DNA from: Sphingopyxis sp. TUF1
GTDB taxonomy: Bacteria; Pseudomonadota; Alphaproteobacteria; Sphingomonadales; Sphingomonadaceae
Direction of reading: 5' to 3'
Assembly: GCF_036687315.1 (NCBI RefSeq)
Contig: NZ_CP144683.1
Span: 2,364,001 to 2,428,000 of the forward strand
DNA: 64,000 bases
Shown here: in pieces, positions 44,819-55,600 of the stretch
How the letters are laid out: each line of letters opens with the position of its first letter
Numbering within the stretch: the stretch's first letter is position 1
Made by a program: the position numbers and the translations under genes
The notes under the pieces: model-generated
Told to the model about the DNA's origin: nothing
The model's input: only the letters and a program-made list of their open reading frames with translations
The model's database searches: none

Positions 44819-45898
44819 CTACCCCAGCCACTCCACCCAAGCGCCATGCGCATGGGCATGGGCCAGTTTGCGCGGCGCGGGGGCGGCCGGCCAGTGGCGC
44901 ACGACGAGTTCGTGGTGGTGGACGGTGCGGTTTGCCTCAAGCGCGATCCAGGCGAGCGGGCGGTCGGCGGTGGCGTGCGCACCCGCCGCCTCCATCGCGG
45001 CGGTGACGCGCGCCTGCTGGTCGGTGGGGACATATTGCCAGACGATCGAGTGCATCAGCACGCGCGTCGTTCCCGCCGCCTGCGGCCTTGCCAGCTCGGC
45101 CTCTACGAAATCGGCGGCATTGGCGCGGATGAGGTTGGGTTTTTCCACGTGCGCGGCGGCAATCGCGGCTTCCATGCGCGCGAAGCGGACGGCATGTTCG
45201 GGCCAGATATAGGCTTGCAGACGTAGCGCCTGCGCGGGATCGGTCAGATCAACCGGCGCAACGTCGCAGCCCTTGAGACCGGCGAAAGCGACCCTGTGCA
45301 TCGGCGGATGGTGGCCGCGCCAATCGGGGGCGAAGGCCATCGCGCCGGGCTGCGGGCCGACATGGACGCCGCCGAGGTCGTAATGATAGCGGTCGATCAT
45401 CAGGTTGATCCCCGCGCTCGACCCGATTTCGAGGCAGTCGAAATGCGGCGACAGCCCCTGTTCGGCGAGCCAGAGCATCGCCGCGATGAAGTTTGACGAA
45501 CGCCCCGCCTCGTTCGTTTGCGGCGGGCCGTCGAGCCAGGGGAGCAGCGCCGCCTCGTGGCGCGCGACGACGCCCGCAACGATCGCAGCGTCGTTGATGT
45601 CCTCGGCATCGGCGTAAATGGGGGAGAGTTCGTGCGCGGTTTCGGACAGGTGCAGCGCGTGAAAGCCGCCCGCGGCGCGCAGCGGCAGCGCATCGGCGAG
45701 CGGCGGGCCTGACCAGTCGGCAATGGTGCGCGCAAAATCGCTGGCGGGGCGATCGAGCAGGCTGGCAATTGCGGCGACGACGCGCGCGGTAACGGGCGCA
45801 TCGTTGGCGCGGCAATAGGCGACCTGATTGGCGAAGGCGGTGCGCACCGCCTCGCGCCCGGTTTCCGCCATGTCGACAAACTGATAGCGCTCGCTCAT
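44819..45898 (-). CDS. DUF2332 family protein
   Basis: 359 residues matching the DUF2332 layout (N-terminal [19 protein letters not shown], then [18 protein letters not shown] and [19 protein letters not shown]). The middle SSAGINL is Gly-rich like SAM-binding loops, so a methyltransferase relationship is possible. Function unknown. It starts 40 bases from the divergent hisG gene. Confidence 0.82.
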   Translation of the reverse strand: MSERYQFVDMAETGREAVRTAFANQVAYCRANDAPVTARVVAAIASLLDRPASDFARTIADWSGPPLADALPLRAAGGFHALHLSETAHELSPIYADAEDINDAAIVAGVVARHEAALLPWLDGPPQTNEAGRSSNFIAAMLWLAEQGLSPHFDCLEIGSSAGINLMIDRYHYDLGGVHVGPQPGAMAFAPDWRGHHPPMHRVAFAGLKGCDVAPVDLTDPAQALRLQAYIWPEHAVRFARMEAAIAAAHVEKPNLIRANAADFVEAELARPQAAGTTRVLMHSIVWQYVPTDQQARVTAAMEAAGAHATADRPLAWIALEANRTVHHHELVVRHWPAAPAPRKLAHAHAHGAWVEWLG

Positions 45899-45937
45899 TG
45901 CCCTTTCTCCCGCCGCCGCTTATGGGCTGGCGCGCTT

Positions 45938-46594
45938 ATGCCCGAACCGATCATCTTTGCCATCCCCAAGGGACGCATCCTCGACGAGGCGCTGCCGCTG
46001 CTCGCGCGCGTCGGGATCGAGCCGGCGGCGGATTTCTTTGACAAGAAGAGCCGCGCGCTGGTGTTCGGGACGAACCAGCCGCATATCTCGCTGATCCGCG
46101 TGCGCGCGTTCGACGTCGCGACCTTTGTCGCGCATGGCGCCGCGCAGCTGGGCATCGTCGGGTCCGACGTCATCGACGAGTTCGATTACAGCGAGCTGTA
46201 TGCCCCCGTCGACCTGGGCATCGGCCACTGCCGCCTGTCGCTCGCGGGTCCGGAAGGCAGCGCGCCGCCGGGGCTGGGCGAAAGCCATATTCGCGTCGCG
46301 ACCAAATATCCCGCGACGACGCGCCGCTGGTTCGCGGCGCAGGGCATCCAGGCCGAGTGCATCAAGCTGAATGGCGCGATGGAGATTGCGCCGAAGCTGA
46401 GGCTGGCCTCGCACATTGTCGATCTGGTTTCGACGGGGCGGACGCTGGTCGAAAATGCGCTCGCCGAACAGAAGATCATCAGCGAGGTATCGGCGCGGCT
46501 GATCGTCAATCGCGCGGCGTTCAAGCTCAATTCGGCCGAGGTGCCGGCGCTCGTCGAGCGCTTCCGTCAGGCGGTGGGCGATGCGGCGGCTTGA
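45938..46594 (+). CDS. hisG: ATP phosphoribosyltransferase, short form (HisG_S)
   Basis: 218 residues, the short form. HisG starts histidine synthesis by condensing ATP with PRPP. Signs include [37 protein letters not shown] and the PRPP-binding [15 protein letters not shown] near residue 165. The short form lacks the C-terminal ACT regulatory domain and needs HisZ; no hisZ gene is in the window. It overlaps hisD by 14 bases, so hisG-hisD form a coupled pair. Confidence 0.96.
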   Translation: MPEPIIFAIPKGRILDEALPLLARVGIEPAADFFDKKSRALVFGTNQPHISLIRVRAFDVATFVAHGAAQLGIVGSDVIDEFDYSELYAPVDLGIGHCRLSLAGPEGSAPPGLGESHIRVATKYPATTRRWFAAQGIQAECIKLNGAMEIAPKLRLASHIVDLVSTGRTLVENALAEQKIISEVSARLIVNRAAFKLNSAEVPALVERFRQAVGDAAA

Positions 46595-47885
46595 TGCCTC
46601 CGACCCCGGCTTTGCGGCCGCGTTCGACGCGCTGGTGAACGACCGGCGCGAGAGCGCATCCGACGTGTCGGTGGACGTCGCCGCGATCATCGCGCGGGTG
46701 AAGGCGGAGGGCGACGCCGCGCTCGCCGATTATACCGCGAAGTTCGACCGCTTCGACCTTGATGCGCGCGGGTGGAGCATCTTAAAGGAGGATTGCGCGG
46801 CGGCTTATGCGGCGCTGGCGCCCGAGCTGCGCGATGCGTTGAACCTCGCGGCGGAGCGCATCCGCGCGTATCACGCCGCGCAATTGCCCGAAGATCGCGA
46901 CTATCTCGATGCGACGGGGGCGCGGCTGGGTGCGCGCTGGAACGCGGTCGATGCGGCGGGGGTCTATGTCCCCGGCGGACGCGCGGCCTATCCTTCGTCG
47001 GTGCTGATGAACATCCTGCCCGCGAAGGTCGCGGGGGTCGCGCGCATCGTGATGGTAACGCCGACGCCCGATGGTCAGGTCAACCCGGTCGTGATGGCTG
47101 CGGCGCATATCGGCGGCGTCGATGAAATCTGGCGCGTCGGCGGGGCGCAGGCGATCGCGGCGCTTGCTTATGGCACGACCCGCATTGCGCCGGTCGATGT
47201 CGTGACCGGCCCCGGCAATGCGTGGGTCGCCGAGGCGAAGCGCCAGCTTTACGGTGTGGTCGGCATCGACATGGTCGCGGGGCCGAGCGAGATCGTCGTG
47301 GTTGCCGACAACAAGAATGCGCCGCACGTCATTGCCGCCGACCTATTGAGCCAGGCGGAACATGACCCGACGAGCCAGTCGATCCTGTTCACCGACGATG
47401 CGGAGTTTGCCGATGCGGTTGCCGCGGCGGTCGCGGAGGTCATCCCGACGCTGAGCACCGCGGCGACGATGCAGGCGAGCTGGGCGGACAATGGCGCGGT
47501 GATCGTGGTGCCGGCGCTGGCCGATGCGATCCCGCTGTGCGACCGGCTGGCGCCCGAACATCTTGAGCTTGCGGTCGATGCGGCCGAGGCCGACGCGCTG
47601 TTCGCGCGGGTGAGGCACGCCGGATCGGTTTTTCTCGGCCGCCAGACTCCCGAAGCGATCGGCGATTATGTCGCCGGGCCGAACCATGTCCTTCCGACCG
47701 GGCGCCGCGCGCGCTTTTCGAGCGGGCTGTCGGTGACCGACTTCATGAAGCGCACCAGCTTCTTGGCGCTCGACGCGGCGAGCCTTGCCGCCATCGGTCC
47801 GGCCGCGGTCGCGCTTGCCGGTGCCGAAGGGCTTCCCGCCCATGCGCTCAGCGTCCAGAATCGATTGAAAAACAGCCGCCATTGA
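46581..47885 (+). CDS. hisD: histidinol dehydrogenase
   Basis: 434 residues. HisD oxidises histidinol to histidine with two NAD+ molecules. Conserved blocks: [22 protein letters not shown] [25 protein letters not shown], and [13 protein letters not shown] with zinc ligands Gln and His. The C-terminal [19 protein letters not shown] and [18 protein letters not shown] follow. Its start overlaps the end of hisG. Together with the missing other his genes, this shows the his pathway is split over the chromosome, as is common in this group. Confidence 0.97.
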   Translation: MRRLDASDPGFAAAFDALVNDRRESASDVSVDVAAIIARVKAEGDAALADYTAKFDRFDLDARGWSILKEDCAAAYAALAPELRDALNLAAERIRAYHAAQLPEDRDYLDATGARLGARWNAVDAAGVYVPGGRAAYPSSVLMNILPAKVAGVARIVMVTPTPDGQVNPVVMAAAHIGGVDEIWRVGGAQAIAALAYGTTRIAPVDVVTGPGNAWVAEAKRQLYGVVGIDMVAGPSEIVVVADNKNAPHVIAADLLSQAEHDPTSQSILFTDDAEFADAVAAAVAEVIPTLSTAATMQASWADNGAVIVVPALADAIPLCDRLAPEHLELAVDAAEADALFARVRHAGSVFLGRQTPEAIGDYVAGPNHVLPTGRRARFSSGLSVTDFMKRTSFLALDAASLAAIGPAAVALAGAEGLPAHALSVQNRLKNSRH

Positions 47886-47899
47886 ACCCCAAAGTTCTT

Positions 47900-47974
47900 C
47901 ATTCCGGCGAAGACCGGAATCTCGATCTCGCGTAATGACGCGCCGATGAGATCCCGGCCTTCGCCGGGATGACG
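47900..47974. repeat. intergenic inverted repeat, family C copy 2
   Basis: cattccggcgaagaccggaa faces ttcgccgggatgacg; arms match those at 18263 with one or two differences. It lies between hisD and nusB. Confidence 0.72.
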
Positions 47975-47996
47975 AGTTGAGTTAGAAGCAGACGCC

Positions 47997-48449
47997 ATGA
48001 ACAAACGTACCCAGTCCCGCTCCGCCGCCCGCCTTGCTGCCGTGCAGGCGCTCTATCAGCACGAGATGGAGGCGACGCCGGTCGCGCAGCTGATTCACGA
48101 ATTTCACCAGCACCGCATCGGCGCGATCATCGAGGACGCCGAATATGCCGAGGCCGACGTCCCCTTCTTTGACGACATTGTGAAGGGCGTGCTGGCGCGC
48201 CGCGACGAGATCGATGCGGCGATCGTCGCGCGGCTCGCCAGCGGCTGGACGATGGAGCGGCTGGACCGGACGATGAAGGCGATCCTGCGCGCGGGCACCT
48301 ATGAGCTGATCGCGCGCGGCGATGTGCCGGTCGGCGCGGTGGTCAGCGAATATGTCGATGTCGCCAAGGCGTTTTTCGATGGCCGCGAAGCCGGCTTTGC
48401 CAACGGGCTGCTCGACGCGATCGGTAAGGATGCGCGCCGCAACGCATAG
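47997..48449 (+). CDS. nusB: transcription antitermination factor NusB
   Basis: 150 residues, typical. All-helical RNA-binding protein that works with NusE (S10) at boxA to prevent rRNA termination. Signs: RSAARLAAVQALYQHE near the N-terminus, LDRTMKAILRAGTYEL, and VVSEYVDVAKAFFDGREAGFANGLLDAI near the end. It is followed by thiL, with a family A repeat in between, an order common in proteobacteria (nusB-thiL). Confidence 0.96.
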   Translation: MNKRTQSRSAARLAAVQALYQHEMEATPVAQLIHEFHQHRIGAIIEDAEYAEADVPFFDDIVKGVLARRDEIDAAIVARLASGWTMERLDRTMKAILRAGTYELIARGDVPVGAVVSEYVDVAKAFFDGREAGFANGLLDAIGKDARRNA

Positions 48450-48452
48450 AAA

Positions 48453-48532
48453 CCGTTCGTGTCGAGCGAAGTCGAGACACGCCGAAGCCCAGCGCGTCCC
48501 AGGCGTGTCTCGACTTCGCTCGACACGAACGG
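48453..48532. repeat. intergenic inverted repeat, family A copy 4
   Basis: ccgttcgtgtcgagcgaagt faces cgacttcgctcgacacgaacgg with almost perfect 22-base arms (the cleanest copy of the family). It separates nusB and thiL. Confidence 0.85.
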
Positions 48533-48568
48533 AATTTGGGCACATTGCTTTGGGCGAGAGGATCGCGC

Positions 48569-49498
48569 ATGACCGAAGCCGATTTCATCGCCCGCCTGCG
48601 CGCCGTCGCAACCGATCCCGCAGCGCGCGGGCTGGCTGACGATGCGGCGGTTTGGGAGGGGCTCGTGCTCACCCACGACATGATCGTCGAGGGCGTGCAT
48701 TTCCTGCCCGACGACCGGCCGCAGGATGTCGCATGGAAGCTCATTGCGGTGAACCTCTCCGACTTGGCGGCGAAGGGCGCGGCGCCGTTGGGGGTGCTCG
48801 TTGGATATAGTCTGGGCGACGCCGAATGGGACGCAGCCTTTGTCGAGGGGCTCGATGTGGCTTTGCGCCGCTTCGGGATCATGCTGCTCGGCGGCGATAC
48901 GGTGCGCGCGCCTGCGGGGGCGCCGCGCAGTTTTGGACTCACGGCGATTGGACGGGCGCCTGATGGCGGCGCACCTACGCGCGGCGGAGCGCGGCCCGGA
49001 GACCAGATATGGGTGACGGGGACGATCGGCAATGCCGGGCTGGGGCTGGCGATGCGGCTGGGGCAGGTCGAACCGAACGAAACCTGTCTTGCGGCCTATG
49101 TCCGGCCGCAGCCGCAGCTGACCTTTGGGCAGGCGGTGGCGCCGCATGTTCATGCAATGATGGACGTGTCCGACGGGCTGCTGATCGACGCGCAGCGAAT
49201 GGCGGCGGCGAGCGGGTGCGAGCTGGGTATCATGCTGGATGCAATCCCCCTGTCGGCGGCGCTGCTCGCGGCGCGGCCCGACGTGCTCGACACGCGGCTG
49301 GCCGCGGCGACGGCGGGCGATGACTATCAGCTGCTGTTCGCAGCCGACCCTGCCGCGGCGGACGCGATCCGTGAAATCGCCGCGGGGCTGAATGTCGCGG
49401 TCACGGCGATCGGCCATGCGGGGGTGGGCGAGGGGATCGTGCTGACGCACCGCGCGCAGCGCGTCGCTGTACCCGAACGAACCGGATTCATGCACTGA
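48569..49498 (+). CDS. thiL: thiamine-monophosphate kinase
   Basis: 309 residues from the ATG at 48569 (TEADFIARLRAV); the open frame upstream has no supported start. ThiL phosphorylates thiamine monophosphate to the diphosphate with ATP. Conserved blocks: LTHDMIVEGVHFLP, AVNLSDLAAKGAAPLG, GGDTVRAP and HAMMDVSDGLLIDAQRMA. It follows nusB, a common order. A H+-pyrophosphatase gene lies downstream with a 180-base gap. Confidence 0.96.
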   Translation: MTEADFIARLRAVATDPAARGLADDAAVWEGLVLTHDMIVEGVHFLPDDRPQDVAWKLIAVNLSDLAAKGAAPLGVLVGYSLGDAEWDAAFVEGLDVALRRFGIMLLGGDTVRAPAGAPRSFGLTAIGRAPDGGAPTRGGARPGDQIWVTGTIGNAGLGLAMRLGQVEPNETCLAAYVRPQPQLTFGQAVAPHVHAMMDVSDGLLIDAQRMAAASGCELGIMLDAIPLSAALLAARPDVLDTRLAAATAGDDYQLLFAADPAAADAIREIAAGLNVAVTAIGHAGVGEGIVLTHRAQRVAVPERTGFMH

Positions 49499-49678
49499 CG
49501 GCAAGCCTTTGACGCGATGACGATTGCGGGCTTGCCCTTGGCTGTCTTTCTTCCCATAACTCGCCGGTCTAATTTGGGGCGGTCGCATCAGGGGAAGAGC
49601 GAACCGGCATCAATAAGTCGGACGTGCTCGACTGTTACTCCATGCGTCGCCCTTCTCTTGGGGAAGGAAGCAACACGC

Positions 49679-51793
49679 ATGAATCCGGTTTTGATCGCGA
49701 TAGCGTGCGGCCTGTTGGCCGTGCTCTATGGATTCATTACCTCGCGGCAGGTGCTCAGCGCATCGGCGGGTAACGAAAAGATGCAGGAAATCGCCGGCGC
49801 CATTCAGGAAGGCGCCAAGGCCTATCTGGGCCGCCAATATCGCACCATCGCCATCGTCGGCGTCGTCGTCGCCATTCTGGTTGGGCTGTTCCTTGGCCCG
49901 ATCTCGGCGACGGGCTTTGTGATTGGCGCCGTGCTGTCGGGCGTTGCGGGCTATATCGGCATGAACATCTCCGTGAAGGCAAACGTCCGCACCGCGGCGG
50001 CAGCACAGACGGGATTGCAGGCGGGCCTGACCATGGCGTTCCGCGCCGGCGCGATCACCGGGATGCTGGTGGCGGGGCTTGCCTTGCTCGCGATCTCGGT
50101 CTTCTTCTGGTATCTTATCGGTCCCGGCGGCTTTTCGGTCGGCGGCGATGATCGCACCGTCGTCGATGCGCTTGTCGCGCTGGCCTTCGGCGCGTCGCTG
50201 ATCTCGATCTTCGCGCGTCTGGGCGGCGGCATCTTTACCAAGGCCGCCGACGTCGGTGCCGATCTGGTCGGCAAGGTCGAGGCCGGAATCCCCGAGGATG
50301 ATCCGCGCAATCCCGCGGTGATCGCCGATAATGTCGGCGACAATGTCGGCGACTGCGCCGGCATGGCCGCCGACCTTTTCGAAACCTATGTCGTCACCGT
50401 CGGCGCCACGATGGTGCTGATCGCGCTGCTGCTGAAAGGCGCGGGCGACATGCTGCTGCCGTTGATGACGCTGCCGCTGCTGATGGGCGGCGTTTGCATC
50501 ATCACCTCGATCCTCGGTACCTATTTCGTGCGTCTCGGCAGCGGGACCAACGTCATGGGCGCGATGTACAAGGGCTTCCTCGTCACCGCGATCCTCTCGA
50601 TCCCGGCGATCTGGTTCTCGACCCAATATGCGCTGGGCGACATGAATGCGGAGATTGCGGGCACCGGCTTCAACGGCCGCGCGCTATTCTATTGTTCGCT
50701 CCTCGGCCTGGTCATCACCGGGCTGATCATCTGGATTACCGAATATTATACCGGCACCAATTATCGCCCGGTGCGCAGCATCGCCAAGGCATCGGAAACG
50801 GGCCATGGCACCAACGTCATTCAAGGCCTTGCTATCAGCCTTGAATCGACCGCGCTGCCGACGCTGGTGATCTGCGCAGGAATCATCATCGCCTATCTGC
50901 TGGCGGGCATCATCGGCATCGCCTTCGGCGCGACCGCGATGCTTGCGCTTGCAGGCATGGTTGTGGCGCTCGATGCTTATGGACCGGTGACCGACAACGC
51001 CGGTGGTATTGCCGAAATGGCGGGGCTCGACGACAGCGTTCGCGAAAAGACCGACCTGCTCGACGCCGTGGGCAACACGACCAAGGCGGTGACCAAAGGC
51101 TATGCGATCGGCTCGGCAGGTCTGGCGGCGCTGGTGCTGTTCGGCACCTATACCGCCGACATCACCGAATATTCGGCGGCGCTCGGCCTTGATGCGCCGC
51201 TGACCTTCTCGCTGTCGTCGCCCTATGTCATCGTCGGGCTGCTGCTCGGCGCGCTTTTGCCCTATCTCTTCGGGGCGATGGGCATGACCGCGGTGGGCCG
51301 CGCGGCGGGCGACGTGGTGAAGGATGTTCGCGACCAGTTCGCGAATAACAAGGGCATCATGGACGGCACCAGCCGCCCCGACTATGCCCGCACGGTCGAC
51401 CTGGTAACGAAGGCGGCGATCAAGGAAATGATCGTTCCGTCGCTGCTGCCGGTGCTTGCGCCGATCGTCGTCTATTTCGTCATCCTGTGGGTCGCGGGTA
51501 CGGCCGCGGCGCTCGAGGCGCTCGGCGCGCTGCTGCTCGGCGTGATCGTCGGCGGGCTGTTCGTCGCCATCTCGATGACTTCGGGCGGCGGTGCTTGGGA
51601 TAACGCCAAGAAATATATCGAGGACGGCAACCACGGCGGCAAGGGCAGCGAAGCCCATAAGGCCGCGGTGACCGGTGATACCGTGGGCGATCCGTACAAG
51701 GATACCGCAGGACCGGCGGTCAACCCGATGATCAAGATCACCAATATTGTGGCGATCCTGCTCCTCGCGGCGCTGGCGCACGGCGCGGCGTAA
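49679..51793 (+). CDS. hppA: proton-translocating pyrophosphatase (K+-independent type)
   Basis: 704 residues with about 16 membrane helices; the ATG at 49679 follows gggaaggaag. The pyrophosphate site [11 protein letters not shown] and a second conserved block [18 protein letters not shown] are present. It pumps protons across the membrane using pyrophosphate. The motif [10 protein letters not shown] has a Lys in the key position, the mark of K+-independent enzymes (K+-dependent ones have Ala there). In alphaproteobacteria these enzymes often sit in the membrane or in acidic storage vesicles. A terminator follows. Confidence 0.96.
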   Translation: MNPVLIAIACGLLAVLYGFITSRQVLSASAGNEKMQEIAGAIQEGAKAYLGRQYRTIAIVGVVVAILVGLFLGPISATGFVIGAVLSGVAGYIGMNISVKANVRTAAAAQTGLQAGLTMAFRAGAITGMLVAGLALLAISVFFWYLIGPGGFSVGGDDRTVVDALVALAFGASLISIFARLGGGIFTKAADVGADLVGKVEAGIPEDDPRNPAVIADNVGDNVGDCAGMAADLFETYVVTVGATMVLIALLLKGAGDMLLPLMTLPLLMGGVCIITSILGTYFVRLGSGTNVMGAMYKGFLVTAILSIPAIWFSTQYALGDMNAEIAGTGFNGRALFYCSLLGLVITGLIIWITEYYTGTNYRPVRSIAKASETGHGTNVIQGLAISLESTALPTLVICAGIIIAYLLAGIIGIAFGATAMLALAGMVVALDAYGPVTDNAGGIAEMAGLDDSVREKTDLLDAVGNTTKAVTKGYAIGSAGLAALVLFGTYTADITEYSAALGLDAPLTFSLSSPYVIVGLLLGALLPYLFGAMGMTAVGRAAGDVVKDVRDQFANNKGIMDGTSRPDYARTVDLVTKAAIKEMIVPSLLPVLAPIVVYFVILWVAGTAAALEALGALLLGVIVGGLFVAISMTSGGGAWDNAKKYIEDGNHGGKGSEAHKAAVTGDTVGDPYKDTAGPAVNPMIKITNIVAILLLAALAHGAA

Positions 51794-51820
51794 GCCGTAC
51801 CGCACCTCAGGGTGAACAAG

Positions 51821-51853
51821 GGCCCCGCCGGAGCGGTCCGGCGGGGCCTTTTG
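51821..51853 (+). terminator. rho-independent terminator after hppA
   Basis: ggccccgccgga-gcgg-tccggcggggcc is a perfect 12-base stem followed by ttttgttt. It starts 28 bases after the hppA stop. Confidence 0.88.
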
Positions 51854-51935
51854 TTTGTCGGGGCGGCTTTGCAGATTGCGTGGGCGCCGACGCCGCTCTA
51901 ACCTTTGCCGTGACGTATCAGGTGGAGGATGGCGA

Positions 51936-53531
51936 GTGAGCGAAGGCAGCGCGGCGAGCGAAATCTATATCGGCCTGGGCGGCGGCGGGGCGCCCGACGG
52001 GCCGCGGCAATCGCTGGTGCTGAAGCGTGCCAACCGCCATGGGCTGATCGCCGGGGCGACGGGCACGGGCAAGACGGTGACATTGCAGGGACTCGCCGAA
52101 GGCTTTTCGGCGGTGGGCGTGCCCGTCTTTGTCGCTGACGTGAAAGGCGACCTTGCCGGCATGGCGATGGCGGGCAGCCCGACCGCGAAGGTCCACGAGC
52201 CTTTTTCGAAACGCGCCGCGGAAATCGGCGACACCGACTGGGCCTATCGCGACAATCCGGTGATCTTCTGGGATTTGTTCGGCGAACAGGGGCATCCGGT
52301 GCGCACGACGATCTCCGAAATGGGGCCGCTGTTACTCGCGCGGCTGATGGGGCTCAATGAGACGCAGGAAGGGGTGCTCGCAATTGCGTTCAGGGTGGCC
52401 GACGAACAGAATATGCTGTTGCTCGACCTGGGCGATTTGCAGGCGATGCTCGTCTGGTGCGCTGAAAATGCCGACGAGCTGACCGCCAAATATGGCAATG
52501 TCACCAAGGCGAGCGTCGGAGCGATCCAGCGGCAGTTGCTGACGCTCGAAAGCCAGGGCGGCGATCACTTCTTTGGCGAACCCGCGCTCGAAATCAACGA
52601 CATGATCCGCACCGACGAGAATGGCCGCGGCTATGTCAACATCCTTGCCGCCGACAAGTTGATGGCGAGCCCCAAGCTTTATGCGACCTTCCTGTTGTGG
52701 CTTTTGAGCGAGATGTTCGAGACGCTGCCCGAGGTTGGCGATCCCGACAAGCCGAAGCTCGTCTTCTTCTTCGACGAGGCTCACCTGCTGTTCGACGACG
52801 CGCCGCTCGCGCTGACCGAAAAGATCGAACAGGTCGTGCGCCTGATCCGCTCGAAAGGTGTCGGCGTCTATTTTGTGACGCAGAACCCGATCGATATTCC
52901 CGAGGTGGTTGCGGGCCAGCTGGGCAATCGCGTGCAGCACGCGCTGCGCGCCTTTACCCCGCGCGATCAGAAAGCGGTGAAGGCCGCCGCCGACACCTTT
53001 CGCCCCAATCCCAAGGTCGATGTGGCGCGCGAGATCACCGAGTTGAAGGTCGGCGAAGCCTTGGTGTCGCTGTTGATGCCCGACGGCGCGCCATCGCCGG
53101 TCGAGCGCACGCTGATCAAGCCGCCCTGTTCGCGTGCGGGGCCGCTCGATGCCAAGGAGCGCGCGATCATCCGGTCGATCTCTCCCGTCGACGGCAAATA
53201 TGACACGGCGGTGGACCGCGAAAGCGCCGAGGAGTTGCTCGCCGCCAAGGCCGAGCAGGCGCAGGCCGCCGCAATCGAGGCGAAGGCGCAGGAAGAGGCC
53301 GACAAGGCAGCGGCGATCGCGGCAAAGGAAGAAGCGAAGCGCAAGGCCGCCGAGGAGCGCGAGCGCATCCGGCTGGAGCGGGTCGCAGCGCGCGAGGCGG
53401 CGAAACCGAGCATGGCGGAAAAGATGGTGCAATCAGCGGCTCGGTCGGCGGCGACGAGCCTGGGCCGCCAGGTCGCAGGCAAGTTCGGCGGCCAGTTGAT
53501 GCGCGGGATTTTGGGCAGCCTGTTCAAATAG
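51936..53531 (+). CDS. HerA-like ATPase (YjgR/DUF853 family)
   Basis: 531 residues from a GTG at 51936, which has a gga site 7-12 bases upstream. Walker A is GATGTGKTV near residue 45, Walker [10 protein letters not shown] near 285, and an arginine finger is expected near [11 protein letters not shown]. The C-terminal 100 residues are a coiled-coil rich in Ala/Glu/Lys ([18 protein letters not shown]). DUF853 proteins are HerA-related hexameric ATPases; the role is not known. A P450 gene starts 41 bases downstream. Confidence 0.9.
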   Translation: MSEGSAASEIYIGLGGGGAPDGPRQSLVLKRANRHGLIAGATGTGKTVTLQGLAEGFSAVGVPVFVADVKGDLAGMAMAGSPTAKVHEPFSKRAAEIGDTDWAYRDNPVIFWDLFGEQGHPVRTTISEMGPLLLARLMGLNETQEGVLAIAFRVADEQNMLLLDLGDLQAMLVWCAENADELTAKYGNVTKASVGAIQRQLLTLESQGGDHFFGEPALEINDMIRTDENGRGYVNILAADKLMASPKLYATFLLWLLSEMFETLPEVGDPDKPKLVFFFDEAHLLFDDAPLALTEKIEQVVRLIRSKGVGVYFVTQNPIDIPEVVAGQLGNRVQHALRAFTPRDQKAVKAAADTFRPNPKVDVAREITELKVGEALVSLLMPDGAPSPVERTLIKPPCSRAGPLDAKERAIIRSISPVDGKYDTAVDRESAEELLAAKAEQAQAAAIEAKAQEEADKAAAIAAKEEAKRKAAEERERIRLERVAAREAAKPSMAEKMVQSAARSAATSLGRQVAGKFGGQLMRGILGSLFK

Positions 53532-53571
53532 GTTGTCGACTCCGCGCGCGAATCGCGGCAGCTTGGGTTGC

Positions 53572-54858
53572 ATGACAAAACCTATATTGCCTGGAGAGGT
53601 AGCCGCCGCGGTCGTCAATCCCGCCGCCTATGGGGCGTGGGATCCGCTTCACCAACAACTCGCGTGGGCGCGCGCGAACATGCCGCTGGGGGTGGCAGAG
53701 AATCCCAACCACGATCCCTTCTGGCTCGTGACGCGCCACGCCGACATCATGGCGATCAGCCGCGATCCGCAGCGCTTTGCGAACGGCATAAGGCCGACCG
53801 TGCTGACCGACCGCGCGGGCGAGGCGCTGGCGCGCGCGGCAACGCCGGGGGGCGACGGCCATCTGGTGCGCTCGCTCGTCCAGATGGATGCCCCCGATCA
53901 TATGAAATACCGCCTGCTAACCCAGAGCTGGTTCATGCCGAAGAATTTGAAGACGATCGAGGATCGCATCCGACAGATCGCCCGCGACACCGTCGAGCAC
54001 ATGCTCGAGACCGGCGGATCGTGCGATTTCGCGCGCGACGTTGCGGCGCATTATCCGCTGCGCGTCATTATGGACATTTTGGGGGTGCCGCCCGAGGACG
54101 AGCCGCGAATGCTGATGCTGACGCAGCAATTGTTCGGGCCGACCGACCCCGAGCTTAACCGTAGCAGGGAGGCGATCACCAGTTCCGAACAGGCGATCGC
54201 GATGCTGCACTATGTCATTGCCGACTTCGAGGCCTATTTCAGCGCGCTGACCGCCGACCGCCGGGCCAATCCGCGCGAGGATATTGCGACGGTGATCGCC
54301 AATGCAATGGTCGGGGGCGAACAGATCCCCGACCGCGAACTCGCGGGGTATTATATGATCATCGCGACCGCGGGGCACGACACGACGAGCGCGTCGACCG
54401 CGGGAGCGATCATGGAACTGGCGCGCAACCCGGCGCTGTTCGAGCGGTTCCGCGATGCGGCGAGCGACAAGGCGGGGCTGATCGAAGAGGCGATCCGCTG
54501 GACCACGCCGGTGCAGCATTTCATGCGCAGCGCGCGCGAGGATGTCGAGGTCGGCGGACAGACGATTCGCGTGGGCGACTGGCTGATGCTGAACTATGTG
54601 TCCGCGAACCGTGACGAGGCGGTGTTCGCCGATCCCTTCGCGTTCGATCCGGATCGGGAGAAAAACCAGCAGATCGCTTTTGGTTTCGGCGCGCATGTCT
54701 GCCTGGGGCAGCATCTGGCCCGGCTGGAGATGCGAATTTTGATGGAGGAGCTGTTGCCGCGCCTGACCAGCCTTGAGCTGGCGGGGGAACCGGCGCGCGT
54801 TGAATCGGTGTTCGTCGGGGGGCTGAAGCGGTTGCCGATCCGGTTTAAGGCGGCGTAG
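53572..54858 (+). CDS. cytochrome P450
   Basis: 428 residues from the ATG at 53572. The heme ligand is Cys377 in FGFGAHVCLGQ, the oxygen-binding I-helix reads AGHDTTSAS, and the K-helix ExxR is in IEEAIRWTTP. It lacks a membrane anchor, so it is a soluble bacterial P450 that needs a ferredoxin and ferredoxin reductase, neither of which is in the window. Its family (CYP number) and substrate are not determined. It is followed by a family A repeat and the convergent cupin gene. Confidence 0.95.
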   Translation: MTKPILPGEVAAAVVNPAAYGAWDPLHQQLAWARANMPLGVAENPNHDPFWLVTRHADIMAISRDPQRFANGIRPTVLTDRAGEALARAATPGGDGHLVRSLVQMDAPDHMKYRLLTQSWFMPKNLKTIEDRIRQIARDTVEHMLETGGSCDFARDVAAHYPLRVIMDILGVPPEDEPRMLMLTQQLFGPTDPELNRSREAITSSEQAIAMLHYVIADFEAYFSALTADRRANPREDIATVIANAMVGGEQIPDRELAGYYMIIATAGHDTTSASTAGAIMELARNPALFERFRDAASDKAGLIEEAIRWTTPVQHFMRSAREDVEVGGQTIRVGDWLMLNYVSANRDEAVFADPFAFDPDREKNQQIAFGFGAHVCLGQHLARLEMRILMEELLPRLTSLELAGEPARVESVFVGGLKRLPIRFKAA

Positions 54859-54903
54859 CGGCGCTTCAGAAGGGTTCGGTCGAATAGCTCCAGTCAGAAA
54901 ATT

Positions 54904-54986
54904 CCCGTTCGCATCGAGCGAAGTCGAGATGCCCCTCGACCTTGCGCCACGCTGAGGGGTGTCTCGACTTCGCTCGACACAAACGG
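54904..54986. repeat. intergenic inverted repeat, family A copy 5
   Basis: cccgttcgcatcgagcgaag faces cttcgctcgacacaaacggag. It lies between the convergent P450 and cupin genes. Confidence 0.8.
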
Positions 54987-55027
54987 AGAGGGGGTGCGGT
55001 CTGACATCACGCCTACGCTAGCCCCGC

Positions 55028-55495
55028 TTACGGAATCCGCTTCGTCGGATAGGGCGTGCCATCCTTATGGAAATAGCCGTCGGGCGTGAAGATCATGTCG
55101 ATGTCCGAATAGGCGCCGCCGGTGTCATATTTCTTGCCCCCGCCGATTGCGACGAAGACGCAGTCGGCATCGGATTCATTGATGAGGTGGTGGCCGTTGG
55201 TGCTGCCCTTGGGCCAGACCGCGATATCCCCCGCGCGCATGAAATGGCGGCCGTCATCCTCGATCAGCACAGCTTCGCCCGAAATCATCACCAGCATCTC
55301 ATCCTCGCCATCGTGCCAGTGGCGCTGCGACGACCAGGCACCGGGCTTGAGCACGACGTGGCTCGCCGCGAAATCGCTGAGGCCCGTGGGCGGCGCGAGG
55401 CGGCGGTACCAGCGGCCCTGCACGGGTGCGTCGTAGGGCGCGGGATAGCCGGTGACGTTGGTTTGCGGGATGGCGTCGAGATCGAGTTTGGGCAT
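55028..55495 (-). CDS. cupin-domain protein
   Basis: 155 residues with the two cupin motifs: G(x)5HxH(x)4E as GAWSSQRHWHDGEDEM and GHHLINESDADCVFV. The metal is probably bound by the two His, the Glu and a later His. The protein has no signal peptide. The tail GGGKKYDTGGAYSDIDMIFTPDGY is unusual. Function unknown; it is divergent from dapE. Confidence 0.85.
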   Translation of the reverse strand: MPKLDLDAIPQTNVTGYPAPYDAPVQGRWYRRLAPPTGLSDFAASHVVLKPGAWSSQRHWHDGEDEMLVMISGEAVLIEDDGRHFMRAGDIAVWPKGSTNGHHLINESDADCVFVAIGGGKKYDTGGAYSDIDMIFTPDGYFHKDGTPYPTKRIP

Positions 55496-55519
55496 GGCGG
55501 TCCTCCGTCAGCCTTCTTG

Positions 55520-55588
55520 CCGTTAGTATCGAACGAAGTCGAGATGCGTGCGCGACGACGCGTCTCGACTTCGCTCAACACGAACGGG
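55520..55588. repeat. intergenic inverted repeat, family A copy 6
   Basis: ccgttagtatcgaacgaagt faces cttcgctcaacacgaacgg; this is the most diverged copy and the only one lying between two divergent genes (cupin and dapE). Confidence 0.7.
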
Positions 55589-55600
55589 TAAGGGGACGGT

